Of a stretch of DNA of 64,000 nucleotides, positions 8,286 to 16,701 are shown in pieces. This DNA is from Chthoniobacterales bacterium (lineage in GTDB: Bacteria > Verrucomicrobiota > Verrucomicrobiia > Chthoniobacterales > JACTMZ01), in assembly GCA_018883245.1 (NCBI GenBank), contig VEQL01000003.1, positions 1 through 64,000 of the forward strand. Direction: 5' to 3'. The notes under the pieces are model-generated. The model saw nothing but the letters and a program-made list of their open reading frames with translations. It had not been told where the DNA came from and made no database searches. Position numbers and translations under genes: made by a program. How positions within the stretch are numbered: position 1 is the stretch's first letter; each line of letters opens with the position of its first letter.

Positions 8286-9739
8286 GCCAGGATTACATCG
8301 CCACCATCGGACTCGAGGTCCATGTGCAGCTGAAAACGCGCAGTAAAATGTTCTGCGCTTGTCCCGTGGAATACGGGGCCGCGCCCAATACCCACACGTG
8401 CCCGGTCTGCCTCGGTTTGCCTGGCGCGTTGCCCGTGATGAACGAGGAGGCTCTCAAACTGACAATCCTCACCGGCCTCATGCTCGATTGCAAAATCGCG
8501 GACGTCTGCAAGTTCGACCGCAAGAGCTATTACTATCCCGACATGCCGAAGAACTACCAGATTTCGCAATACGACATGCCGCTTTGCCTCGGCGGTGGCG
8601 TGCCCTTGCACGATCTGGCCTACCCGAAGGACGCGCAGAAAACCATCGCCACCAAGGACAAGGTGATCCGCCTCACGCGCATCCATCTCGAGGAGGACGT
8701 GGCCAAAAGTTTCCACCTCGAAAGCGCGTCGGGCATCGATTTCAACCGCGCAGGAACCCCGCTCATGGAAATTGTGTCCGAGGCGGACATCGCCAGCCCC
8801 GAAGAGGCTTTTGCCTATCTTACGTCGCTCAAGCAGCATTTGATTTACGCCGACGTGAGCGATGCCGATATGGAAAAAGGCCAGATGCGTTGCGACGTGA
8901 ACGTGTCCGTCCGTCCGGTCGGCACGGAAAAGTTCGGCACCAAGATCGAGTTGAAGAATTTGAACACGATCAGCGGCGTGCGCCGTGCCCTCGCTTACGA
9001 GATCGACCGCCAGATCGAAGTCCTTCGCGGTGGAGGCGCGCTGCAGCAGGAGACTCGTCGCTGGGACGACGACCTTGGCGAGACGCAGTTGATGCGCGTG
9101 AAGGAATCTGCGCACGACTACCGCTATTTCCCGGATCCCGACCTCATGCCGGTCAAAACGGAGAAGTTGCTCGCTGCCGCCAAGGAGATGCTGCCCGAGA
9201 CCCCCGCGCAAAAACGCGCCCGCTACGAAAAAGACTACGGGGTGAGCGAATACGATGCCGCTGTGCTGGCCGACAATCTGGAGCTGGGCGCCTACTTCGA
9301 GCAGGCTGCATCCGGCTCGCCGCGCGGCAAGCAGATCGCCAACTGGATCCTCAACGATCTGCAGAGCGCTCTCTCAGCGGCGGACAAAACCATCGCCGAT
9401 TGTCCGGTCAAACCCGTTCAACTCGACGCGCTCGTCGCACTGGTCGCCGGCGGACAGATCAACGGCAAGCAGGCCAAGGAAGTCTTCGCCGACATGCTCG
9501 CCACCGGACGCGACCCGTCGGTGATCGTCGAAGAGAAAGGTCTCAAACAGGAAAGTGACGCCGGCGCCATCGGCGCGCTCTGCGATGAAGTAATCGCGGC
9601 CAATCCGCAGTCCGTCGCCGACTACAAAGCGGGTAAAGCCGCTGCGCTGAATTTCCTCAAGGGTCAGGTGATGAAGCTCTCCAAGGGCAAGGCCAACCCG
9701 GCCATGGCCGGGGATCTGCTCGCGCAGAAGTTGGGCTGA
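8282..9739 (+). CDS. gatB: Aspartyl/glutamyl-tRNA amidotransferase subunit B
   Basis: A 485-residue subunit of GatCAB, which amidates Glu-tRNA(Gln) and, in some bacteria, Asp-tRNA(Asn). The N-terminal catalytic cradle is unmistakable: TIGLEVHVQLKT, FCACP, HTCPVCLGLPGALPVMN, then YYPDMPKNYQISQYD. The C-terminal half carries the helical YqeY-like tail (GGQINGKQAKEVF...). The paired cysteines of the zinc site (C..C in FCAC, C..C in TCPVC) are present. ATG 8282 was chosen because it gives the family N-terminus (MSQDYIATIGLEVHVQL). An upstream in-frame ATG would add 20 unrelated residues. Its presence implies indirect tRNA amidation in this organism. Confidence 0.97.
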   Translation: MSQDYIATIGLEVHVQLKTRSKMFCACPVEYGAAPNTHTCPVCLGLPGALPVMNEEALKLTILTGLMLDCKIADVCKFDRKSYYYPDMPKNYQISQYDMPLCLGGGVPLHDLAYPKDAQKTIATKDKVIRLTRIHLEEDVAKSFHLESASGIDFNRAGTPLMEIVSEADIASPEEAFAYLTSLKQHLIYADVSDADMEKGQMRCDVNVSVRPVGTEKFGTKIELKNLNTISGVRRALAYEIDRQIEVLRGGGALQQETRRWDDDLGETQLMRVKESAHDYRYFPDPDLMPVKTEKLLAAAKEMLPETPAQKRARYEKDYGVSEYDAAVLADNLELGAYFEQAASGSPRGKQIANWILNDLQSALSAADKTIADCPVKPVQLDALVALVAGGQINGKQAKEVFADMLATGRDPSVIVEEKGLKQESDAGAIGALCDEVIAANPQSVADYKAGKAAALNFLKGQVMKLSKGKANPAMAGDLLAQKLG

Positions 9740-9749
9740 CGGGGCGCTG

Positions 9750-10385
9750 TCACACTTTCCCAGCGGAAGGGCATAGGGAAACGAGTTCGCAGCTGGCGCA
9801 GTCGGGTTTGCGGGCGGAGCATCGGCGGCGCCCGTGCCAGATAAGCAGATGGCTCCAGAGGGTCCACGCCTCACGCGGGACGACTTTCATGAGGTCGTGT
9901 TCGATTTTGACCGGATCGGCGTGTTTGGTCAGACCGAGGCGCTTGCTCAGGCGGGCGACGTGGGTATCGACGACGACGCCTTCCTCGATGCCGTAGGCGT
10001 TGCCGAGGACGACGTTGGCCGTTTTGCGTCCGACGCCGGGTAGGTGCGTCAATGTCACCAGATCACGTGGGACCTTGCCGCCGTGCTTTTCCACGAGGGC
10101 TGCCGATGCGGCCCGGATGTTTTTCGCCTTGTTGCGGAAAAATCCGGTCGAGCGGATGAGGTCCTCGATGTCTTCCTGCGGCGCGGCGGCCATGCGCCTG
10201 GCGTCCGGATATTTTTTGAAAAGCGCCGGCGTGACCATGTTCACGCGCGCATCGGTGCATTGGGCGGAAAGAATCGTGGCGACGAGCAACTGGAACGGAC
10301 CGTCGTGGTTCAGCTCGCAATGCGCATCCGGATAGGTGCGGCGCAGAATGCGCAGGGTCTCGCCGGCGCGTTCGGATCGGGTCAT
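9750..10385 (-). CDS. nth: Endonuclease III, DNA glycosylase/AP lyase
   Basis: A 211-residue base-excision repair enzyme that removes oxidised pyrimidines and nicks the abasic site. The helix-hairpin-helix LPGVGRKTANVVL holds the catalytic lysine (Lys121). VVVDTHVARL provides the catalytic aspartate (Asp140). The C-terminal iron-sulfur loop has Cys189, Cys196, Cys199 and Cys205 in the C-x6-C-x2-C-x5-C spacing. The start ATG at 10385 is separated by one base from the stop of the upstream TPR gene, so the two form an operon. It converges on gatB with 10 bases between the stop codons. Confidence 0.96.
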   Translation of the reverse strand: MTRSERAGETLRILRRTYPDAHCELNHDGPFQLLVATILSAQCTDARVNMVTPALFKKYPDARRMAAAPQEDIEDLIRSTGFFRNKAKNIRAASAALVEKHGGKVPRDLVTLTHLPGVGRKTANVVLGNAYGIEEGVVVDTHVARLSKRLGLTKHADPVKIEHDLMKVVPREAWTLWSHLLIWHGRRRCSARKPDCASCELVSLCPSAGKV

Positions 10386-10386
10386 T

Positions 10387-13300
10387 TCACTTCTCGCCGA
10401 GGGCGTCGAGGCGTTGTTTGGCCTGGGCGGCGAAGGGCGAATCGGGGAATTTCTCCGCGAGTTCTTTGTAGGCGCGGATGGCCTGCGCGCGTTGCTTGGC
10501 GGCCTTGTCCGGGTCTTTGGCTTGGAGTTCGGCCACCTGCTGCTCGATGAGTTGACCGCCTTCCCAGAGTCCGGTGGAAGCAGCCTCGGGCACACCATCG
10601 TAAAAAGCGGAGATCTTGATGAAGTAGTCGATGGCGGCCTCGCGCTGGCCCTTGTCCTTCTGGATGTAACCGCCTAGCAACATGGCATCGGCACGCAGCT
10701 TTGACGGGGCGTTCTGGGCACGGACGATTTGCGTGAGAAGGGTAACGGCCTCGTCGGCTTTGCCTTGTGCGCGGAGCGACTGGGCGATGCCGTAATTCGC
10801 TTCGAGGACCTTGGGTGACCACGGGTAGAGCGATTTGAGCTGCTCGAAGAGTTGTCCGGCGGTGGCCACGTCTTTGTTTTCCTGCGCAACACGGCCGAGT
10901 CCGAAGAGGGAGATTGCCTGGGCCTCCTGCACGGTGGGCGTGGCCTGGGCGGGCTGTGTGTTGGCGGGAACGGGGTAGTCGGCTGCGACTTTCTCGAACA
11001 CGGCCTTGGCCTTGTCGCCTTCGCCAGCTTCGAGGAGCGCGAGGCCGTAGAGATCGAGGTCGGACGGCGCGTAAACGAGTGACGGGTTGTAGGCCTTGTT
11101 CATTTCCTCTAGCGCGCGTTTCGGGTCGGTGCCATTGATGAAGGCGGCGCGGGCGAAGAGGATTTTGCTCTTGGCGCCGTCCGGAGCCTTGGCCGCGAAG
11201 TCTTCGAAATATTTTTCCACGCCGGCGGCGTCGGTGAGTCCCGCGTCGGCTTCGAATTTTTTCACCGCGAGCAGCGAGCGCAGTCCGAGCCCGAGGTCCG
11301 CGGAGTCGGGGTAATCGGCCGCCATTTTCTCGACCGCGGCGGTCGAGGCCGCCATACGTTCTTTCCATTTCGCCTGCTCTTCGGGCGTGAGCGCGCCGTA
11401 GCGGCCCATGCGTTCGGCGGCGGCGCGTTGGATGTCGGAAGATTTCAGGAGGGCTTCGGGGGCCTTCGGGGCTGCGGGGTATTTTTCGACAAACTGCGCG
11501 TAGGCTGCGGCGGCGGCATCCGCATTGCCGCGGTTGTTTTCGGTCTGCCCGATGCTGTCATAAGCGAAATAAACTTTGTCGTCGTCTGGATATTTCCCGG
11601 CGAACTCCCGCATGAGGCGGACGACCTCGTCGGCGTTCTGCGCCGTCCCGGCGATCTGGGCGCGCTGGAAATAGGTGAAGGGTGCAGGCTGGCTCTTGGG
11701 AAACTTTTCGGCGAGCTGCGCGAGCGTGGCGACGCCCTCGTCTTGCTTGCCGAGCGCGAGCTTGGCCGCGGCATCGGAGTAAAGCGCGTTCGGCGTGAGC
11801 GCGGTGTCGGGATATTTCTGGACGAAGGCCTCGAGCAGGGGCAGGGCGCCGGCATTGTCGCCTTTTTGCTGCGTCCCGACGGCGACCCAGAATTCGGCCT
11901 CTTCCACCTGCGCGGCTTTGGGGAACTTGGTGATGACCTCTTTGTAGGCAGCGATGGCTTCGTCCCACTTGCGTTGCTCCTTAAGAACATTGCCGATACC
12001 GATTTGCGCCACGGCACCGACTTCGGGCGGCGGGTTGGTGGCGAGGAAGTCGCGGTAAGTTTTCAGCGCGCCGTCGAAGTCGCCCTGCTGCGCGCGCGCG
12101 GTTGCCTCGTTGACGACGGACAGTCCGAGGAGCGGGCTCTTCGGGTAGAGCTGCGCGGCCTCTTTGAAATATGCCGCGGCTTTTTCGGGATTCCGGATTT
12201 TCGGATCGGGGTGGGTGAGATAAAGGTTGCCCAGCGCAACGGGCAGATTGGCCGCGATGGCGTCGCCTTTGTGGGAGCGCTGGAATGCGTCGTAGCCGCT
12301 CGTCGCGGGCTCGGCGGCGTTCTGCAGCGCGTAGGTCATCGTGGTGAAGTAAAGGTTGCGCTTCTTGTCATCGTCGTCGGTGAGCAGCGGTTGGGCGTGG
12401 GCGAGAACGACCCGCGACTCGTCGTATTTTCCCTGCTGGAAGTATGACTCGCCGACTTTTTGCAGCGCGGTGACGGTCTGGTCGGGGCGTGCTTGGAGTT
12501 CCGACAATTTCCGGCGGTCGCGTTCGGCGCGGCGGTCGAGTCGTGTCTGCTCCGCCTTGTTTCGCGCCGTGAGCGCCGCGCGGCGCAGGGCGGGGATCTC
12601 GTCGATTTTTTTCTTCTGGAGGGCGAGGATATCTTCTTTCGGCAGCACGCCGCGGAAGGCGTCGCGCGCGCCTTCGAGCAGCGCGGCTTTGCGATCCTCG
12701 GGTGCGAAGGCCGCCTCGTTGAGCAGGATTTCGCCGAGTTGGAATTGGGCGGTGTTGACAAGGGTGAGGTCGGTTTTTTTGTCGATGATCCCGCGGAGGA
12801 TGTCGGCAGACTTTTTATAAAGCGCGAACGCGGCCTCTTTGTCCGCGCCCTCCTGCGAGAGCAGTTTGCTGCCCTCGGTGGCGTAGATGAGGGCGAGGAG
12901 ATTTTCGCTCTCCGCGATGCTCGGGCTGGACGGGAATTTTTTGATATTTGCCTCCAGCGCCGTTTTTGCCGCGGTGTAGTCGTTGATTTGGAACGAGGCG
13001 ATGGCGCTGCCGTAGTAGGCAGATTCAAGTTCCGTCGATTGCGGATATTTCGAGATGAACTCGCCGAATTTCTTCACCGCCTCTTCGTAGGTTGCTTTGC
13101 GCTTGGGGTCGTCCGCTTTCAGCGATGCGGCGAGGGAGGAAAGAGCCTGCGGTTCGAGCAACGCGGCCAACTCCGAAAGTTCGGTGCTGCCCGACGGCAC
13201 GCTCGAGAATTTTTTCAATATTTCGAGGCTCTTTTCGTTGGCCCCGGTGAGGAAGTAAGCGAAGGCCAGTTGAATCTGGGCTTGGGGAACGATCGGGGAT

Positions 13301-13473
13301 GTAGGGTAGTCCTTCAGCACACCTTCGAAGGCCGTGACAGCCGCGGGGTAATCGCCGGCGATGTAGATGTTGTTGGCCGCATCCAAGGCTTGGTTGGGGG
13401 CGTCTTGGGCGGCGGCTAGCGAAATCAGTGCGAGCCACGTTGCAAGGATCGTAAGGCAGTAGCGCTGCATCAT
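10387..13473 (-). CDS. Large secreted tetratricopeptide-repeat protein
   Basis: A 1028-residue protein with a signal peptide (MMQRYCLTILATWLALISLAAAQ), so probably periplasmic. The rest is a long array of TPR-like helical repeats. Examples are AIAAYKEVITKFPKAAQ, AAAYAQFVEKYPAAPKAPEAL and AYKELAEKFPDSPFAAQAK, each with the A..Y..F/Y..P pattern of YbgF/BamD-type repeats. Such proteins scaffold envelope complexes, but no partner is evident. The last repeats before the stop (KFPDSPFAAQAKQRL) look like CpoB/YbgF repeats. It lies upstream of nth on the same strand and diverges from the hlyD-like gene, with 97 bases between start codons. Confidence 0.8.
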   Translation of the reverse strand: MMQRYCLTILATWLALISLAAAQDAPNQALDAANNIYIAGDYPAAVTAFEGVLKDYPTSPIVPQAQIQLAFAYFLTGANEKSLEILKKFSSVPSGSTELSELAALLEPQALSSLAASLKADDPKRKATYEEAVKKFGEFISKYPQSTELESAYYGSAIASFQINDYTAAKTALEANIKKFPSSPSIAESENLLALIYATEGSKLLSQEGADKEAAFALYKKSADILRGIIDKKTDLTLVNTAQFQLGEILLNEAAFAPEDRKAALLEGARDAFRGVLPKEDILALQKKKIDEIPALRRAALTARNKAEQTRLDRRAERDRRKLSELQARPDQTVTALQKVGESYFQQGKYDESRVVLAHAQPLLTDDDDKKRNLYFTTMTYALQNAAEPATSGYDAFQRSHKGDAIAANLPVALGNLYLTHPDPKIRNPEKAAAYFKEAAQLYPKSPLLGLSVVNEATARAQQGDFDGALKTYRDFLATNPPPEVGAVAQIGIGNVLKEQRKWDEAIAAYKEVITKFPKAAQVEEAEFWVAVGTQQKGDNAGALPLLEAFVQKYPDTALTPNALYSDAAAKLALGKQDEGVATLAQLAEKFPKSQPAPFTYFQRAQIAGTAQNADEVVRLMREFAGKYPDDDKVYFAYDSIGQTENNRGNADAAAAAYAQFVEKYPAAPKAPEALLKSSDIQRAAAERMGRYGALTPEEQAKWKERMAASTAAVEKMAADYPDSADLGLGLRSLLAVKKFEADAGLTDAAGVEKYFEDFAAKAPDGAKSKILFARAAFINGTDPKRALEEMNKAYNPSLVYAPSDLDLYGLALLEAGEGDKAKAVFEKVAADYPVPANTQPAQATPTVQEAQAISLFGLGRVAQENKDVATAGQLFEQLKSLYPWSPKVLEANYGIAQSLRAQGKADEAVTLLTQIVRAQNAPSKLRADAMLLGGYIQKDKGQREAAIDYFIKISAFYDGVPEAASTGLWEGGQLIEQQVAELQAKDPDKAAKQRAQAIRAYKELAEKFPDSPFAAQAKQRLDALGEK

Positions 13474-13558
13474 GGGTCTCTCTTAGCGGATCGAAAGCCC
13501 GAGGGAAAGCTTTCGGGGAAGGCCTTGATTCCAGCCTGTTTTTCCGCCGCGGTGCGCG

Positions 13559-13564
13559 TAATTT
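13559..13564 (+). promoter_or_regulatory. -10 hexamer next to the hlyD-like start
   Basis: TAATTT ends 6 bases before ATG 13571. A transcript starting at the usual distance would begin at or within a base of the start codon. No good -35 element is visible at 16-18 bases upstream, so this is a weaker call than the other promoters. Confidence 0.3.
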
Positions 13565-13570
13565 GTCCGT

Positions 13571-14569
13571 ATGCAGGAGACAAGGTCCGGACGGGAAGGC
13601 TGCGGGTGGTTGCCACCGGCGGCGCGAGCCGCGGCCCTAGCTCTTCTGGCGGTGGCGTTTGCTGGCTGCACGGAGGAAGATCCCGCGCGGGTGCAAGGCT
13701 ACATCGAGGGTGAATTTGTTTATGTCGCCTCGCCGTTCGGGGGACGGCTGGAAGACCTCGCAGTCAAACGCGGGGATCAGGTGGAGAAAGGGCAACTCCT
13801 TTTCGTGCTCGACGAAACGGCGGAGCGGGCGGCGAGGGAAGAGGCGCTGCGGCGCGTCGCCCAGGCGGAGGCGCAGCTGGCCGATGCAAGACAGGGTTTG
13901 CGTCCGAGCGAGATCGACGCGATTGAGGCGCAGCTCGAACAGGCGAAGGCGTCCTTGTCGCTGGCCGAGGTGGAACTGGACCGGCAGAAAAAACTGCTCG
14001 CATCGCGCGTCACCTCGCGCCGCGAAGTGGACATGGCGCAGACGACCCGCGACGAGGACAGGCAGCGCGTGGCGCAATTGGAGTCCACGTTGGAGACGGG
14101 GAAACTGGGTGCGCGACCCGAGTTGGTCAAGGCGGCCGAGCAGAATCTGCTTGCCCAGCAAGCGGCGCTGGAGCGCGCCGACTGGACGCTCGCGCAAAAA
14201 CGGCAATCCGCGCAGCAGGCGGCGCTGGTCACCGACACGCTTTACCGTGCGGGGGATTGGGTTCCGGCGGGCAATCCGGTCGTCGCGTTGCTGCCGCCCG
14301 CCAACCTCAAGGTCCGCGCCTTCGTGCCGCAGGAAACGATCGGCAGAGTCCAAGTCGGCGGAGCGGCGCAGGTTGTGGTGGACGGCTTGCCCGAACCTTT
14401 TCCTGCCAACGTTTCTTTCGTTTCTCCGCGCGCCGAATTCACCCCGCCGGTCATCTACAGCCAGAAAATGCGGGAAAAATTCGTCTTCCTTATCGAGCTG
14501 TCGGTGGTGCCCGATGTCGCGGTCAAACTGCATCCCGGCCAGCCGGTGGATGTGGTCCTTTCGCTCTGA
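13571..14569 (+). CDS. HlyD-family periplasmic adaptor, probable lipoprotein
   Basis: A 332-residue membrane-fusion protein for a tripartite exporter. A hydrophobic segment ends in LLAVAFAGC, a plausible lipobox with Cys33. The biotinyl-lipoyl-like domain is split into two halves (YVASPFGGRLEDLAVKRGDQVEKGQLLFVLDE, and the later GDWVPAGNPVVALLP). A long alpha-helical coiled coil (about residues 95-220) lies between them, followed by a beta-barrel part (LKVRAFVPQE). It is followed 7 bases later by an ABC ATPase and then a permease. This is the YhiI-RbbA/YhhJ type of arrangement. The substrate is unknown. Confidence 0.87.
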   Translation: MQETRSGREGCGWLPPAARAAALALLAVAFAGCTEEDPARVQGYIEGEFVYVASPFGGRLEDLAVKRGDQVEKGQLLFVLDETAERAAREEALRRVAQAEAQLADARQGLRPSEIDAIEAQLEQAKASLSLAEVELDRQKKLLASRVTSRREVDMAQTTRDEDRQRVAQLESTLETGKLGARPELVKAAEQNLLAQQAALERADWTLAQKRQSAQQAALVTDTLYRAGDWVPAGNPVVALLPPANLKVRAFVPQETIGRVQVGGAAQVVVDGLPEPFPANVSFVSPRAEFTPPVIYSQKMREKFVFLIELSVVPDVAVKLHPGQPVDVVLSL

Positions 14570-14576
14570 TTTTTCC

Positions 14577-15500
14577 ATGGGCGAGCTCGTTATCGACGTT
14601 CGCGGCATGACCAAGCGCTTCGGCGAACGCACGGTGGTCAACAGCATCGACCTGCGCGTGGCGCGCGGGCAGATCTACGGTTTTCTCGGCCCCAACGGCA
14701 GCGGCAAGACAACATTCATACGCATGCTCTGCGGACTGCTGCGAGCCGATGCCGGCAGCGGGACGTGTCTGGGCCATGACGTGATCCGCGAGAGCGCCGC
14801 GATCAAGCGCGAGGTGGGCTACATGACCCAGCGCTTCAGTTTCTACGAGGACCTGACGATCCGGGAAAACCTGGATTTCGTGGCGCGCGTGTATGCGCTC
14901 CCGGACCGGCGCAAGGCGGTGGACGAAAGTCTCGACCACCTCGGCCTGCAGGACCGCAGGAACCAGCTGGCCGGACAGTTGTCGGGCGGATGGAAGCAAC
15001 GCATGGCGCTCGCGGCCTGTTTGCTGCACCGGCCGAAGCTGTTGCTCCTCGACGAACCCACCGCCGGCGTGGACCCGAAGGCGCGTCGCGACTTTTGGGA
15101 TGAGATCCACGTTCTGGCCTCCCGCGGGCTCACCTTTCTCATCACGACGCACTACATGGACGAGGCCGAGCGCTGCGATCGTCTGGCCTACATTTCTCTC
15201 GGTCATCTTCTGGTCGACGGCACGGTGGACGAGGTCATCGAGAAGGCGAAGCTGACCACGTGGTCGGTGAGCGGTCCGCGGCTGCCCGATCTGGCGCGCC
15301 GGTTGCGCGGCCTGCCGGGCGTCGAGCAGGCGGTGATGTTCGGCAAGGAACTCCATGTGAGCGGGGGTGATGCGCCGCTGCTCGAGCGCACGATCGAACC
15401 TTTCCGGCTCCCCGAATACCAGTGGCGCATGGTGTGCTCGGGGCTGGAGGATGTGTTCATCCACCTGATGACTGGAACGGCGGAGAACGACAAATCATGA
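14577..15500 (+). CDS. ABC transporter ATP-binding protein of the HlyD-linked exporter
   Basis: A 307-residue cytoplasmic ATPase. Walker A is GPNGSGKTT, the Q-loop region is YMTQRFSFYEDLT, the signature is LSGGWKQRM, Walker B is LLLLDEPTAGVD, and the switch histidine lies in ITTHYMDEAERCD. This is the DrrA/CcmA-like class that drives ABC-2 permeases. The C-terminal ~80 residues form the regulatory tail common in this class. The next gene starts at the stop codon (ATGA overlap), so ATPase and permease are coupled. ATG 14577 is the first Met that gives the family start (GELVIDVRGMTKRFG). Confidence 0.95.
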   Translation: MGELVIDVRGMTKRFGERTVVNSIDLRVARGQIYGFLGPNGSGKTTFIRMLCGLLRADAGSGTCLGHDVIRESAAIKREVGYMTQRFSFYEDLTIRENLDFVARVYALPDRRKAVDESLDHLGLQDRRNQLAGQLSGGWKQRMALAACLLHRPKLLLLDEPTAGVDPKARRDFWDEIHVLASRGLTFLITTHYMDEAERCDRLAYISLGHLLVDGTVDEVIEKAKLTTWSVSGPRLPDLARRLRGLPGVEQAVMFGKELHVSGGDAPLLERTIEPFRLPEYQWRMVCSGLEDVFIHLMTGTAENDKS

Positions 15501-16639
15501 GGGCGTCCCGGCGGTTCTCGCTCTCCCGGCTGTGGGCCATGGTGGTGAAGGAGTTCATCCAAATGTCCCGCGACCGTCTTACCTTCGCCATGATCCTCGG
15601 AATTCCGCTCATGCAGTTGATGGTCTTCGGATTTGTCATAAACACCGACCCGCGGCACATGCCGGCGGCAGTGTTGCTCGCGGACGAAGGTCCGCAGGGA
15701 AGGACTTTGCTCGAGGGGCTCAAGAACAGCACCTACTTCGACTTCGTCAAGGTGGTGCGAACCGAGGAGGAGGGCGAGATGCTTCTGCGCCAAGGGCAAG
15801 TGCAGTTCGTGGTGAGTATCCCCGAGAATTTTTCCCGCGCCCTCCTGCGCGGCGACCGCCCGGCGGTGCTTGTCCAAGCCGACGCCACCGACCCGACGGC
15901 GACCAGCGGCGGCTTGGCTGCGCTGGACGGGGTGATCAACACCGCGCTGCTCGGGGACTTCAAAGGTCCGCTCATGCGTCTTGCCCCGGTGCCTCCGGCC
16001 ATCGACCTGCGCGTGCATGCGCTCTACAACCCCGAGGCCGTCACCCAATACAACATCGTGCCCGGCCTGATGGGCGTGGTTCTTACCATGACGCTCGTGC
16101 TCATCACGGGGCTGGCCATCACGCGCGAGACCGAGAGGGGCACGATGGAAAATCTGCTGTCCATGCCCCTGCGGCCGACCGAGGTGCTGGTCGGAAAAAT
16201 CACGCCCTATATTTTTGTCGGCTACATCCAAGTCGGGATGATCCTGCTGGCGGCGCGGTTCATTTTCGACGTGCCGATCCATGGAAACCTTGCGCTGCTC
16301 CTGCTGGCCTCGCTTTTTTTCATCGCGGCGAATCTGGCCATGGGAATCACGTTCTCGACGATTGCCAAAAACCAGCTGCAGGCGATGCAGATGTCGGTGT
16401 TCGTCTTCCTGCCCTCGATGCTTCTTTCGGGTTTTCTTTTCCCGTTCCGCGGAATGCCCGGCTGGGCGCAAGTGATCGGCGAGATTCTCCCCATCACGCA
16501 TTTCCTTCGCATAGCGCGCGGGGTGATGCTCAAGGGCATCGGCTTCGCGGATCTGGGGCGGGAACTGTGGCCCATCGCGCTTTTCGCGGTGGTTGCGCTC
16601 GCCATCGGGGTGAAGCGCTATCGCCAGACGCTCGACTGA
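15497..16639 (+). CDS. ABC-2 type permease (YhhJ-like)
   Basis: A 380-residue membrane protein. A cytoplasmic N-terminus with the WAMVVKEFIQMSRDR motif is followed by one helix. A large extracytoplasmic domain spans about residues 45-175. Five further helices include the GLAITRETERGTMENLLSMPLRPTE loop typical of ABC-2 permeases. The early VKEFIQMSRDRLTF wording matches the YhhJ/YbhS/YbhR branch, which works with a HlyD-type adaptor. That is what the two genes before it encode. It completes a three-gene efflux system expected to export a drug-like, lipid or peptide substrate. The substrate is not evident. Confidence 0.93.
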   Translation: MRASRRFSLSRLWAMVVKEFIQMSRDRLTFAMILGIPLMQLMVFGFVINTDPRHMPAAVLLADEGPQGRTLLEGLKNSTYFDFVKVVRTEEEGEMLLRQGQVQFVVSIPENFSRALLRGDRPAVLVQADATDPTATSGGLAALDGVINTALLGDFKGPLMRLAPVPPAIDLRVHALYNPEAVTQYNIVPGLMGVVLTMTLVLITGLAITRETERGTMENLLSMPLRPTEVLVGKITPYIFVGYIQVGMILLAARFIFDVPIHGNLALLLLASLFFIAANLAMGITFSTIAKNQLQAMQMSVFVFLPSMLLSGFLFPFRGMPGWAQVIGEILPITHFLRIARGVMLKGIGFADLGRELWPIALFAVVALAIGVKRYRQTLD

Positions 16640-16664
16640 TCGGCGGCGGTGTCCGCGTGGGGCT

Positions 16665-16692
16665 TTGCAGAGCGGTGAGTGGCGGCTATATT
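16665..16692 (+). promoter_or_regulatory. Sigma-70-like promoter abutting the phosphohexomutase gene
   Basis: TTGCAG (16665-16670), a 16-base spacer and TATATT (16687-16692) lie 9 bases before ATG 16702. The expected transcript start is 2-4 bases upstream of the ATG, and no Shine-Dalgarno sequence fits in between. Confidence 0.5.
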
Positions 16693-16701
16693 ATTCCGCC
16701 C